From positions 60,667 through 124,666 of the forward strand of contig NZ_JAKCMI010000018.1 in the NCBI RefSeq assembly GCF_021412585.1: DNA of 64,000 nucleotides, in the 5' to 3' direction. A model generated the notes under the pieces. That model did not search any database. It was not told the origin of the DNA and worked only from the letters and a program-made list of their open reading frames with translations. Of this stretch, positions 1 through 9,964 are shown one piece after another. The position numbers were made by a program, and so were the translations under genes. Position 1 is the stretch's first letter. Each line of letters starts with the position of its first letter. Origin of the DNA: Halomonas alkalisoli. Lineage in GTDB: Bacteria; Pseudomonadota; Gammaproteobacteria; Pseudomonadales; Halomonadaceae.

Positions 1-1273
1 TGCCGCCGATGAAGTCGAGCATGCGCCGATAGCTGTCGTACAGCGTCCAGGAGGGGCGCGGCGTGTTCTCGCCGACCAGCGCCAGCACCCGCTGGTGCTT
101 GAAGCTGGACTCACCGGTGTAGTGCAGCTCGTGGGCCGCACCGATGAAGGCTTCCAGCAGGATGCCGAGGGTGGTGTAGGCGCCGATCTCCAGCTTGGCC
201 TTGCGCTCGTTCTGGAAGATACGCTCGCGGGCCAGCTGCTTGGCCGCCGCCACCCCCCAGCCCAGGTCGGGGTGACAGAGCTCCAGCAGGTCGCTGGTCA
301 GGGTACCGTTGAGCAGCGCCGTCTCATGGTCGACGAAGACCGCCCCCACATCGTTGACCGCCCGCTCCATGGCCGCGCCGCGCAGGGCGGCGATACGCCG
401 ACGCTGGGAGACGCCGCTGCGCTCCATGGCGGCATAGTCCGGCGGGGCGTCGCCGGCGATCTGCAGCAGCACGTCGGCCACCTCGTCGAAGCGCAGGATA
501 CCCATTTCCAGGCCGTCCTCCAGGTCGAGCAGGGCGTAGCAGATGTCGTCGGCCGCCTCGACCAGCCAGGCCAGCGGGTGACGACACCAGCGCCCCTCGC
601 CCCGGGGCACCAGGCCCAGGCGGTCGGCCACCTCGGCCAGCAGCGCCTTCTCGCTCTGATAGCAGCCGAACTTCCCGGCACTGCCCCCATACTCCACCGT
701 CCAGGGGTACTTCAAGAGTGTCCCCAGCGTCGCCGTGGTCAGCCGCATGCCGCCACGGAACTGGTTGTACTCGATCTGGGTGACCACCCGGAACCCCTGG
801 GCATTGCCCTCGTAGGTGAGCAGGTCGGCGCGTTCGCGCTCCGACAGCCCCTCGAGCAGCCCGCTGCCGTCGGCCTCGGCGCGCTTGAACCAGTCGCGGA
901 TGGCATACTCGCCGGCATGGCCAAAGGGCGGGTTGCCGATATCGTGCCCCAGGCAGGCCGCCTGCACGATGACGCCCATGTCGGCCGGGGTGATCCACTC
1001 CGGCAACCGCTCGCGCAGCAACTCGCCGACGATCATGCCCAGCGAGCGCCCCACGCAGCCCACCTCCAGGGAATGGGTCAACCGGGTGTGGATGTGGTCG
1101 TTGTCGGTGAGGGGGTGTACCTGGGTCTTGCGCCCCAGGCGGCGAAAGGAGCCGGAGAAGACGATCCGGTCATGATCCTTGTGGAAGGGGCTGCGGCCGA
1201 TCTCGTCGCGCCCGGCCCGACTGCCGTAGAGTCGCGACGGGTCGAGCAAGCGCTGCCAGTGCATCTGCGTCAT
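1..1273 (-). CDS. dgt: dGTP triphosphohydrolase, partial (C-terminal end outside window)
   Basis: Deoxyguanosinetriphosphate triphosphohydrolase, an HD-domain enzyme that splits dGTP into deoxyguanosine and tripolyphosphate and so tunes dNTP pools. The reading frame begins MTQMHWQRLL and is open for 424 codons to the window edge. The HD metal site is visible: an early H-x-R-x-x-HSLEV segment, then CLGHDIGNPPFGHAGE. The last residues in view (MLDFIGG) match the conserved near-C-terminal part of the family, so only a short tail should be missing. The start is chosen by the AAGGAGAG ribosome site just upstream. It lies 72 bp downstream of ntrC on the same strand and may be read through from it. 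Identification is firm. Confidence 0.93.
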   Translation of the reverse strand, partial: MTQMHWQRLLDPSRLYGSRAGRDEIGRSPFHKDHDRIVFSGSFRRLGRKTQVHPLTDNDHIHTRLTHSLEVGCVGRSLGMIVGELLRERLPEWITPADMGVIVQAACLGHDIGNPPFGHAGEYAIRDWFKRAEADGSGLLEGLSERERADLLTYEGNAQGFRVVTQIEYNQFRGGMRLTTATLGTLLKYPWTVEYGGSAGKFGCYQSEKALLAEVADRLGLVPRGEGRWCRHPLAWLVEAADDICYALLDLEDGLEMGILRFDEVADVLLQIAGDAPPDYAAMERSGVSQRRRIAALRGAAMERAVNDVGAVFVDHETALLNGTLTSDLLELCHPDLGWGVAAAKQLARERIFQNERKAKLEIGAYTTLGILLEAFIGAAHELHYTGESSFKHQRVLALVGENTPRPSWTLYDSYRRMLDFIGG

Positions 1274-1345
1274 GGGCTATCTCTCCTTGAGGCCCCCATT
1301 CTGGCACCACAGTGGCGGTAAAGGCCACGCCCCGATACCGCCGTC

Positions 1346-2750
<1,405 letters not shown>

Positions 2751-2758
<8 letters not shown>

Positions 2759-3797
2759 GGCGCCTCTCCAGGGGAATAAGCAAGCGGAATTCGGTATGGC
2801 CAGGGCGGGATTCGCATTCGATCAAGCCCTGGTGTTGATGCAGGATGCCCTGGGCAATGGACAATCCCAGTCCACTGCCCTCGGCACGGCCCGATACCAT
2901 GGGGTAGAAGAGCGTCTCCTGCAGGCTCTCGGGAACGCCGGGACCGTTGTCGATCAGCGCCACCTCACAGACCAGGCGATGGCGTTCGGCACCCAGGGTG
3001 AACTGGCGCCGCGCCCGGGTTCGCATCAGCAGGTGCGGCTGATCGGTGCCGTCCTCGGCCATGGCCTCCACGGCGTTACGTGCCACGTTGAGCACGGCCT
3101 GGATCATCTGCGCCTCGTCACCCGGGAAGTCTGGCAGGCTGGGGTCGTAGTCGCGCTCCACCACCACGCCGGGGGTCTCGGCAATCAGCAGCGTGCGTAC
3201 TCGCTCCAGCACTCTATGGATATTGAGCGGCTCATGGCGTACCAGCTTGTTGGGCCCCAGCATGCTGTCGACCAGGTCGCGCAGGCGGTCCACTTCCTCG
3301 ATGATGATACGGGTGAACTCGGCCAGGTCGGGGTCATCGAGATCACGCTCCAGCAGCTGGGCGGCGCCGCGAATACCGCCCAGCGGATTCTTGACCTCGT
3401 GGGCCAGGCCGCGCGAAAGAACCTTGATCGCCTCCTGGCGGTTGAGCAGCGCCTCCTCCCGGGAGATACGCAGCAGACGGTCGCGTGGCTCCATCTCGAC
3501 CAGAAGCTCCTCGTCCGAGAGCGGCGTGACGGTATAGTCCACGGTGATCACCGCACCGGTGACGAGGGACAGCCTCACCTCCCGCTGGGTGAAGGGATGA
3601 CCGTCATCGCGGGACTTGGCCAGCACTGCACTCATTCCGTCATCCTCGGCGACCAACGCCGACAGGCGCATCCCTTCCACGCGCCCCAGGCTGACCGCCA
3701 GCAGCGCTTCGGCGGAAGGATTCATCCAGCTCACGCACAGCCTGCTATCCAGCAGCAGCACCGCAGTGGTGAGATGTTCCATCAGGCGTCGGTACAT
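2751..3797 (-). CDS. ntrB: Nitrogen sensor histidine kinase NtrB
   Basis: Cytoplasmic two-component kinase/phosphatase NtrB (GlnL), which controls NtrC in response to PII protein. The frame is open further upstream (to 3854), but the start at 3797 (MYRRLMEHL) is preferred because AAGGGAAGG sits directly before it. The 348-aa product has an N-terminal PAS-like domain, the phosphoacceptor H133 in GLAHEVKNPLGG, and C-terminal ATP-binding motifs (NVARNAVEAM, DNGPGVP, GSGLGLSIAQGI). There are no membrane segments, as expected. It is the first gene of an ntrBC operon whose leader carries a sigma-54 promoter and an NtrC palindrome, suggesting autoregulation. Confidence 0.96.
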
Positions 3798-3917
3798 TGG
3801 CCTTCCCTTGGTGTAGACGTGCACCCGTTTCGCGCATTCCGTGAATCCCGGCAAACGACTCGGGCTCCCTTGGCTACCCTAGCGACCCATAGCTATCCAT
3901 ACGTGTAGCAAGAACCT

Positions 3918-3934
3918 AGCAAGAACCGCGCCAA
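3918..3934 (-). promoter_or_regulatory. Sigma-54 (-24/-12) promoter of ntrBC
   Basis: On the minus strand the sequence reads TTGGCGCGGTTCTTGCT, an excellent match to the sigma-54 consensus TTGGCACG-N4-TTGCW with the invariant GG-N10-GC. Transcription would start near 3907, giving a leader of about 110 nt before ntrB. An NtrC palindrome lies about 90 bp upstream of that start. Not tested experimentally; inferred from motif and context. Confidence 0.75.
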
Positions 3935-3986
3935 CCTTGAAAAGCGCGGCTCGGCGCCGTTTCAGGGCATTATGGCAGCCATGGAG

Positions 3987-4003
3987 TGCACTATCATGGT
4001 GCA
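3987..4003. promoter_or_regulatory. NtrC-binding palindrome upstream of ntrBC
   Basis: TGCACTATCATGGTGCA has perfect TGCAC/GTGCA arms separated by 7 bp, the arrangement of enteric NtrC sites at glnA. It is centred about 88 bp upstream of the predicted sigma-54 start of ntrBC, a typical enhancer distance. Confidence 0.8.
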
Positions 4004-4093
4004 CGAAAGAAGTGTCCACCGACTCGGAACGGGTTAACGCTCACCCGTGGGGCACGAATGGGCAAGGCCGGGCGAGCCCGGGGCGCGCTTGCC

Positions 4094-4639
4094 TCAGCCG
4101 GCAGGAGAGCGCTGAACATGGAGGGTCACCGGCTGGGTGCGATGACGAATATCCCCGCTCGCATCCAGCAATTCGGCCTGAATCACGTACTGGCCACGAT
4201 CGAGATCGGTGAGCATGAAGGCAGTGGTATGCATCTCGGTCTGGCTCACCCTGCCATCGACCAGCAGCCGGACCCGGTGGTCGGGCCGCAGCTCGGGCTC
4301 GATGGCAAGCTCCACCTGCACGTTACCCGCGTAGCTGGCGGCCAGGTCGGCCCCATGCGCTGGCGACAGGATACGAAAGGCATCGTAGGGCATGAACGGC
4401 TGCCCCGGAGACTCGCTGACCCGCGGCGCGACGCCCTCCACCCGCGGCGGCTCTGAACTTCCCGACAGGCTCCGGGATGGCACCACGGTGAGCGGCGTCA
4501 GCTCCACCGGCTCGCCACCTCCGTCCGGACTATCGCTGAAGATCACATTGCCCTGGGAGTCGACGGTGCGATAGATGGTCGTCGCCAGGGTAGACGTGGT
4601 GACCAGCAGCCCAACCATTGCCAAAAGCGCCTTCTTCAT
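4094..4639 (-). CDS. DUF4124 domain periplasmic protein
   Basis: 181-aa exported protein of unknown function. A cleavable signal peptide (MKKALLAMVGLLVTTSTLA) is followed by the DUF4124 signature TIYRTVDSQGNVIFSDSPDGGG, which proteins of this family carry just after the signal. The remainder is a beta-rich, Ig-like segment (about residues 85-175) resembling domains that bind or present ligands at the envelope. It sits between glnA and ntrB on the same strand, a gene order that recurs in gammaproteobacteria, but no biochemical role is established. An AAGGAG lies 11 nt upstream of the start. Confidence 0.85.
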   Translation of the reverse strand: MKKALLAMVGLLVTTSTLATTIYRTVDSQGNVIFSDSPDGGGEPVELTPLTVVPSRSLSGSSEPPRVEGVAPRVSESPGQPFMPYDAFRILSPAHGADLAASYAGNVQVELAIEPELRPDHRVRLLVDGRVSQTEMHTTAFMLTDLDRGQYVIQAELLDASGDIRHRTQPVTLHVQRSPAG

Positions 4640-4728
4640 GAGGATCGATCTCCTTCGTCGGCGCCCCGTACCGACTGGACGTCACGGTCAGCTGCCTGTC
4701 ATATCAAGCCATGGTTCAAGTGTACGAC

Positions 4729-4758
4729 AAAAAGGGGCTCCGCCAAGACGGAGCCCCT
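4729..4758 (-). terminator. Rho-independent terminator of glnA
   Basis: A 10-bp stem (AGGGGCTCCG / CGGAGCCCCT) with a 6-nt loop, followed on the minus strand by TTTTT. It lies about 120 bp after the glnA stop codon and separates glnA from the DUF4124 gene. Confidence 0.85.
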
Positions 4759-4875
4759 GTGATTGCAGAACACGATTCCCGACACGCTTGCCTGACACGA
4801 CTGCCTGACACTAGCGCACCCGAGTCGGCTCGGGCGGCCCGACCCAGCGATATGGGTCGGACACGTCGGCCTGCT

Positions 4876-6282
4876 TCAGCAGCTGTAGTACATGTCGAAC
4901 TCGACCGGATGCGTGCTCATGCGAATACGCTCCACGTCTTCCATCTTGAGCTCAATGTAGGCATCGATCATGTCGTCGGTGAAGACGCCACCTTCCGTGA
5001 GGAAGGCACGATCGGCATCCAGCGCTTCCAGCGCCTGATCCAGGCTGTTGGCCACGGTGGGCACGGCCTTGCCTTCTTCCGGCGGCAGGTCGTACAGGTT
5101 CTTGTCCATGGCATCGCCGGGGTGGATCTTGTTCTTGATGCCGTCGATACCGGCCATCAGCATCGCCGCGAAGCACAGGTAAGGGTTGGCGGTCGGATCC
5201 GGGAAACGAAGCTCGACGCGCTTGCCCTTGGGGCTAGCGGTATAGGGAATACGGATGGAGGCAGAGCGGTTGCGGGCGCTGTAGGCCAGCATCACCGGAG
5301 CTTCGAAGCCCGGCACCAGGCGCTTATAGGAGTTGGTCGAAGCATTGGTGAAGGCGTTCAGGGCGCGGGCGTGCTTGATGACGCCGCCAATGTAGTAGAG
5401 CGCCATCTCGGACAGCCCGGCGTACTGGTCGCCGGCGAACTGGTTGACGCCATCCTTCCAGAACGACTGGTGCACGTGCATGCCGGAACCGTTGTCACCA
5501 ACCAGCGGCTTGGGCATGAAGGTCGCGGTCTTGCCATAGGCGTGAGCCACGTTGTGCACGACGTACTTCATCTCCTGAAGCTCATCGGCCTTCTTCACCA
5601 GGGTGTTGAACTTGACGCCGATCTCGTTCTGGCCGGCGTTGGCCACCTCGTGGTGATGCACTTCGACGGTCTGGCCGATCGCTTCCAGGGTGTTGCACAT
5701 GGCACCACGAATATCGTGGAAGCTGTCCACCGGGGGTACCGGGAAGTAGCCGCCCTTGACCCGCGGACGGTGGGCCAGGTTGCCGCCCTCGACCTGACGG
5801 TCGGTAGACCAGGCACCCTCTTCAGAGGAGATCTTGAACATCGCCCCTTCGATGTCGGTCTTCCAGTGCACCTCGTCGAAGATGAAGAATTCCGGCTCCG
5901 GGCCGAAGAAGGCGGTATCGCCCAGGCCGCTGGACTGCAGGTAGGCTTCCGCGCGCTTGGCGATGGAGCGCGGGTCGCGCTCGTAGCCCTGCATGGTGGC
6001 GGGCTCGATGATGTCGCAGCGCAGCACGATGGTAGCGTCTTCGGTGAACGGATCGAGGAAGGCGGTACCGTCTTCCGGGCGCAGGATCATGTCCGACTCG
6101 TTGATGCCTTTCCAGCCGGAGATGGAGGAGCCATCGAACATCTGGCCGTTCTCGAAAAATTCTTCGTCCACGTCACGCGCGGGAATGGTGACGTGCTGCT
6201 CCTTGCCTTTGGTGTCGGTGAAGCGCAGGTCAACCCACTTCACGTCGTTTTCTTCGATCAGGGCGAGAGTCTTGGCAGACAT
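4876..6282 (-). CDS. glnA: Glutamine synthetase type I
   Basis: Dodecameric GS-I that makes glutamine from glutamate, ammonia and ATP. The 468-aa product has the family motifs: beta-grasp domain with [11 protein letters not shown] (51-60), [26 protein letters not shown], the ATP site, [14 protein letters not shown], and the adenylylation site Y397 in NLYDLPPEE. Thus post-translational control by GlnE is expected. The frame is open 42 codons further upstream, but [10 protein letters not shown] at 6282 is preceded by GGAGGAC and gives the standard length. A sigma-54 promoter and several NtrC-type boxes lie upstream; a rho-independent terminator follows. Confidence 0.98.
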   Translation of the reverse strand: MSAKTLALIEENDVKWVDLRFTDTKGKEQHVTIPARDVDEEFFENGQMFDGSSISGWKGINESDMILRPEDGTAFLDPFTEDATIVLRCDIIEPATMQGYERDPRSIAKRAEAYLQSSGLGDTAFFGPEPEFFIFDEVHWKTDIEGAMFKISSEEGAWSTDRQVEGGNLAHRPRVKGGYFPVPPVDSFHDIRGAMCNTLEAIGQTVEVHHHEVANAGQNEIGVKFNTLVKKADELQEMKYVVHNVAHAYGKTATFMPKPLVGDNGSGMHVHQSFWKDGVNQFAGDQYAGLSEMALYYIGGVIKHARALNAFTNASTNSYKRLVPGFEAPVMLAYSARNRSASIRIPYTASPKGKRVELRFPDPTANPYLCFAAMLMAGIDGIKNKIHPGDAMDKNLYDLPPEEGKAVPTVANSLDQALEALDADRAFLTEGGVFTDDMIDAYIELKMEDVERIRMSTHPVEFDMYYSC

Positions 6283-6426
6283 GATGTCCTCCATTAAGAG
6301 CGAGTTTGGCTCGATTCGTTGGCTGATGATCCACTGGCGCTGGGTTCGATCCAGCGCATGTTGTAGCACGCTGTGAGCTTGATGCCCACGATCACCATGC
6401 ACGGGCATGGGAGCTGGCCAACCTAA

Positions 6427-6443
6427 TGCAGGCTGCGTGCCAA
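6427..6443 (-). promoter_or_regulatory. Sigma-54 promoter of glnA
   Basis: Minus-strand TTGGCACGCAGCCTGCA matches the -24 element TTGGCACG exactly and has the -12 GC at the correct 10-bp spacing from GG. The start of transcription would be near 6415, giving an untranslated leader of about 130 nt before glnA. Confidence 0.8.
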
Positions 6444-6520
6444 CATTGCACCATCACAACCCATACTTTTTTAACCAACTGTTTTGAAATTATTTTTTGA
6501 TCCACCAAACTGCCCTGCCT

Positions 6521-6619
6521 TGCACCAGTAATGCAATCCGACCCATCCGGCAGGGTGGAGAGGGGTATTTGTGCACCATAATCGAACGAAATCAGTGCGG
6601 CCTGCACCGTATTGATGCA
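6521..6619. promoter_or_regulatory. Cluster of NtrC-like half and full sites upstream of glnA
   Basis: Three boxes: TGCACCAGTAATGCA at 6521-6535, the strong left half TGCACCATAATCG at 6572, and TGCACCGTATTGATGCA at 6603-6619 (one arm mismatch to the NtrC palindrome). They lie roughly 110, 160 and 195 bp upstream of the predicted sigma-54 start, in the usual enhancer zone. The wider interval 6283-6858 between glnA and tctB is otherwise gene-free, with an AT-rich tract near 6477-6508. No clear promoter for tctB was recognised. Confidence 0.6.
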
Positions 6620-6858
6620 GACCTTCTCTCCCATCCCCTTGCTGATAGCGGCTTCATGGTCAAGAACCATCCTCCTCATTAGCGTTTAATTTTCGTCTAA
6701 CGCAGCGTTTGAGGGGGTGCGGCGCAGCAGATAGTGTCGTCGGCCATCCATTTCGTCAGCAAAACAATACACGGAAGGAATGGAATTCAAGCAAATGTTC
6801 TGTCCAGAGCCTTGATCACCCACCCGAACCGTCATCCACACGACAAGACGTACTCGAC

Positions 6859-7317
6859 ATGACCGATATGCCACGCAAGAACTTCTGGTCGGGGGTCGGT
6901 GTTGCCGCTGTCGCAGCCTTCCTGCTCGCCTGGGTCATCCCGACCTTTGGCGGCCGTGGCTTCGCCATCGGCATGCCGCCCAAGGCGCTGGCCACCCTCG
7001 GCGCCTGGCTGATGCTCGGCTGCGCCGGCCTGCTGATCCTCGTCAGCGCCATTGCCCTCAAGCGCGCCAGGGAGCCCTTCTTCGCCCTCCCCGCCGCCGG
7101 CCACCTCTGGCACCAGACGTGGCCGTTTCTGTATGTGCTGGGCTTCATCCTGCTGATCGATCGCTTTCCGTTGACCTGGGTCGCGCCGCTGTTGATCGGC
7201 GGCCTGCTGCTGCTGCTCGGCGAGCGCCGCTGGCACGTGGTGCTGCTCACCGCCACGATCCCGGCGGCCGGCCTCTATGGCCTGACCGCCCATCTGATGC
7301 GTATTGGAGTGGTGTGA
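6859..7317 (+). CDS. tctB: Tripartite tricarboxylate transporter small membrane subunit TctB
   Basis: Small membrane subunit of a TTT-family secondary transporter for carboxylates. About 152 aa with four hydrophobic segments (near residues 10-30, 45-65, 85-105 and 110-140) after a short polar N-terminus, typical of TctB. The frame is open back to 6709, but that extension is polar and unlike the family; MTDMPRKNFW (6859) or MPRKNFW (6868) are the likely starts, neither with a strong ribosome site. It is the first gene of a tctB-tctA-tctC run; the common order is C-B-A, so the binding-protein gene has been moved to the end here. Confidence 0.85.
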   Translation: MTDMPRKNFWSGVGVAAVAAFLLAWVIPTFGGRGFAIGMPPKALATLGAWLMLGCAGLLILVSAIALKRAREPFFALPAAGHLWHQTWPFLYVLGFILLIDRFPLTWVAPLLIGGLLLLLGERRWHVVLLTATIPAAGLYGLTAHLMRIGVV

Positions 7318-7318
7318 C

Positions 7319-8842
7319 ATGATCGGTTTCGACGCCATTCTCGCCTCCTTCGCCGCCGCCCTGCACTATGAGTCCATCGTCATCATCCTCGGCGGCGTGC
7401 TGCTCGGTTATGTCGTCGGGGTGATCCCCGGCCTCAACCGGGCCGTGGCCATCGCCATCGCCATTCCGCTGACCTTCTACATGTCGCCCTATGCCGCCAT
7501 CGCCTTCCTGATCGGCCTGTCCAAGGGCACCGCCGCCGGCAGCGCGGTGTCGGCCATCCTGCTCAATACCCCGGGCGAGCCCTCGTCGGCGGCCACCTGC
7601 CTCGATGGCTATCCCATGGCCCGCGACGGCAAGCCGCGCAAGGCGCTGAAGGTGGGCCTGCTGGCCTCGGTGATCGGCGATCTGCTGGCCACCCTGCTGT
7701 TGATCGTGGTGGTCATCCCGTTTGCCTCGGTGGCGCTGAAGTTCGGGCCCTATGAGCTGGCCGCCATCCTGATCTTCGCCCTGGTGTTCATCGCCGCCAT
7801 GGCCGGGGGGTCCTTCCTCAAGGGCCTGGCCGCGGGGGGCATGGGGATCATTCTCGGCACCGTGGGCCTGGACCCGGAAACCGGGGCCGCTCGCTTGACC
7901 TTCGGCTACGCCGAGCTGATGGAGGGCGTGCCGATCCTGCCGCTGGTGATCGGTACCCTGGCCCTGGCCGAGATGTTCGTGCAGCTCGACGAGTATCGCC
8001 GCAACAAGGGCGCCAGCGTGATCAAGCTGAGCCACGACAAGGCGGACGATCTCTCCTATCAGGAGTTCAAGGGCACCCTGCCGACCATCCTCAAGAGTAC
8101 CGGCGTGGGGGCCTTCGTCGGCGCGCTGCCGGGCCTGGGGCCCTCCGTCGGGGCGTTCATGGCCTATGGCCTGGCCAAGCGTTCGGCCAAGGATCCCGAC
8201 AGCTTCGGCAAGGGCAATCCCAACGGCATCGCCGCCGCCGAGGCGTCGGACAATGCGGTGATCCCGGCCAGCTATATCCCGCTGTTCGGCCTGGGCATTC
8301 CCGGCAGCGTCTCGGCCGCCCTGCTGGTGGGGGCCTTCATGATCCACGGTATCCAGGTGGGGCCGCTGATGCTCCGCGACCATCCGGAAATGCTCTTCAC
8401 GCTGTTCTCGGGGATGATCGTGGCGAGCCTGTTGATGCTGGCGGTGGGCTGGTATGGCCTGCGGATCTTCGCCCGGGTCACCAGCGTGCCGCCGCATATC
8501 GTCATTGCGGTGGTGATCTTCCTCTGCCTGGCCGGCATCCAGGTGCAGGGCTATGGCACCTTCGGCCTGATCACGGTGTTCGTCTTCGCGATCTTCGGCT
8601 ACTTCCTGAAGAAGTTCGACTACTCCTTCGTCACCTTCCTGGTGGCCTTCATCGTTACCCCGATGCTGGAGATGAACCTGCGCCAGTCGGTGATCCTGTC
8701 GGGCGGTGAGATCGGCATCCTGCTGGAAAGGCCCATTGCCCTGGCCTTCGTCATCCTGACGGTCGTGATGGTGCTGCACCTTGGCTGGAGCAGCTACCGC
8801 CGCCGGATGCAGGCGCGCTTCAAGGCCAGGGCCGGCCGTTGA
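7319..8842 (+). CDS. tctA: Tripartite tricarboxylate transporter large permease TctA
   Basis: Large permease of a TTT system, 507 aa, about 11-12 membrane spans. TctA hallmarks are visible: GVIPGLNRAVAIAIAIPLTF near the N-terminus and a second, similar GALPGLGPSVGAFMAYG in the centre, plus LLNTPGEPSSAATCLDGYP. The internal ATG at 7319 (MIGFDAIL) is preferred to 7304 because a GGAG lies upstream and it places the start 1 bp after the tctB stop. Substrate cannot be read from the sequence; citrate, tartrate and other di/tricarboxylates or aromatic acids are known for the family. No tctDE two-component genes are adjacent. Confidence 0.93.
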   Translation: MIGFDAILASFAAALHYESIVIILGGVLLGYVVGVIPGLNRAVAIAIAIPLTFYMSPYAAIAFLIGLSKGTAAGSAVSAILLNTPGEPSSAATCLDGYPMARDGKPRKALKVGLLASVIGDLLATLLLIVVVIPFASVALKFGPYELAAILIFALVFIAAMAGGSFLKGLAAGGMGIILGTVGLDPETGAARLTFGYAELMEGVPILPLVIGTLALAEMFVQLDEYRRNKGASVIKLSHDKADDLSYQEFKGTLPTILKSTGVGAFVGALPGLGPSVGAFMAYGLAKRSAKDPDSFGKGNPNGIAAAEASDNAVIPASYIPLFGLGIPGSVSAALLVGAFMIHGIQVGPLMLRDHPEMLFTLFSGMIVASLLMLAVGWYGLRIFARVTSVPPHIVIAVVIFLCLAGIQVQGYGTFGLITVFVFAIFGYFLKKFDYSFVTFLVAFIVTPMLEMNLRQSVILSGGEIGILLERPIALAFVILTVVMVLHLGWSSYRRRMQARFKARAGR

Positions 8843-8880
8843 GTCGGCCGTACCGCAACGAAGCAAGACCGCAACGCACG

Positions 8881-8932
8881 ACCACGACGCAAGACAACAG
8901 AGCAAGACCACGACGCAAAACAACGAAGCAAT
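8881..8932 (+). repeat. Tandem 26-bp imperfect repeat between tctA and tctC
   Basis: Two adjacent 26-bp units beginning ACCACGACGCAA (8881-8906 and 8907-8932) differ at only a few positions. Related shorter pieces (GCAACGAAGCAAGACC) precede them from about 8855. The strand is purine/C rich and nearly lacks T. It ends just before the tctC ribosome site AGAGGG and may influence the mRNA between permease and binding-protein genes. Confidence 0.7.
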
Positions 8933-8947
8933 AAAGAGGGTTCCACC

Positions 8948-9916
8948 ATGAAAATGAAGCTGCTCACGACCGCCATCCTCTCGTCCGCCATGGCATTCGG
9001 CATGGCCGGCGCGGCCCAGGCCGACGAGTTCCCCACCAAGCCGCTGACCCTGGTGGTCGGCTTCGGCGCCGGCGGCAGCACCGATATCCAGGCCCGGGTG
9101 CTGGCCAACGTACTGGAAGAGGAGCTGGGTCAGCCGGTCAACGTGGTCAACCAGCCGGGGGCCGGCGGTGGCGTGGCACTGGCACGCCTGGCCAACAACA
9201 CCGACGAGGGCTACACCTTCGTCTTCGGCACCTCCATGACCATCACCTTCGGTCCGCTCTCCACCGAGACCACCTATCAGCTGGACGACTTCCGCTACGT
9301 GGCCGGCGTGACCCTGGGCCAGTCGGCCATGGTCACCGGTGAAGACCGTGAGTTCGGCGATACCTGGGAAGGCCTGATCGAGTATGCCCGCGAGAACCCG
9401 GGCACCAGCTACGCCACCCAGACCGCGCTGGATCGCATGATCATCGAGTACATCGCCCGTCAGGAAGGCCTCGAGCTGCGCATCGTGCCCACCGCTGGCG
9501 GGGCCGGCATGGCGCCGCTGATCCTGTCGGGGGATGTCGATTTCGGCTACAGCGGCGGCACCCACTCCGGCTATGCCGACAGCGGCGAGATGCCGGTGCT
9601 GCTGAGCCTGGCCGAGGATCGCCTGGTGGCCTTCCCCGACGCCCCGACCGTACAGGAAGCCGGCTACGACCTGGATACCTCCGACTTCCGCGTGGTAGTG
9701 GTGCCGAAGAATACCCCCGACGCCCATGTGGAACGCCTTGCCGAAGCCCTGGAAGCCGCCACCCAGGACGAGCGCTTCATCGAGATCACCGAGGAGCGCA
9801 TCCTGATGCCGGTTCACTTCATCGGTGAGGAGGAAGCCACAGAGATGCTCCATGCCCAGTCGGAGAGCTATCGCCAGCTGCTCAAGGCGATGGGCGGGGT
9901 TCCCGACGACGAGTAA
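8948..9916 (+). CDS. tctC: TTT-family periplasmic substrate-binding protein TctC
   Basis: Extracytoplasmic receptor (Bug/TctC family) that delivers substrate to TctAB. 322 aa: signal peptide MKMKLLTTAILSSAMAFGMAGAAQA, then the family pattern PTKPLTLVVGFGAGGSTDIQAR and VVNQPGAGGGVALARLA. Near the C-terminus PTVQEAGYDLD and VVPKNTPDAHVERLAEAL also match the family. The usual Bug ligand-carboxylate loop is recognisable, but the ligand is not predictable. It closes the tctBAC operon about 105 bp after tctA, separated by a tandem repeat; the product is needed in excess over the permease, so separate translation is plausible. Confidence 0.92.
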   Translation: MKMKLLTTAILSSAMAFGMAGAAQADEFPTKPLTLVVGFGAGGSTDIQARVLANVLEEELGQPVNVVNQPGAGGGVALARLANNTDEGYTFVFGTSMTITFGPLSTETTYQLDDFRYVAGVTLGQSAMVTGEDREFGDTWEGLIEYARENPGTSYATQTALDRMIIEYIARQEGLELRIVPTAGGAGMAPLILSGDVDFGYSGGTHSGYADSGEMPVLLSLAEDRLVAFPDAPTVQEAGYDLDTSDFRVVVVPKNTPDAHVERLAEALEAATQDERFIEITEERILMPVHFIGEEEATEMLHAQSESYRQLLKAMGGVPDDE

Positions 9917-9964
9917 AGCCACACTCGAACCGGATAACCGCGCCGGACAACCAGACGCAGCGGC

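Noticed and set aside
7247..9922. 891-codon open frame on the minus strand across tctA and tctC
   Set aside because: It is antisense to well-recognised genes; its His/Gly/Asp-rich, low-complexity product is the usual artefact of high-GC codon bias.
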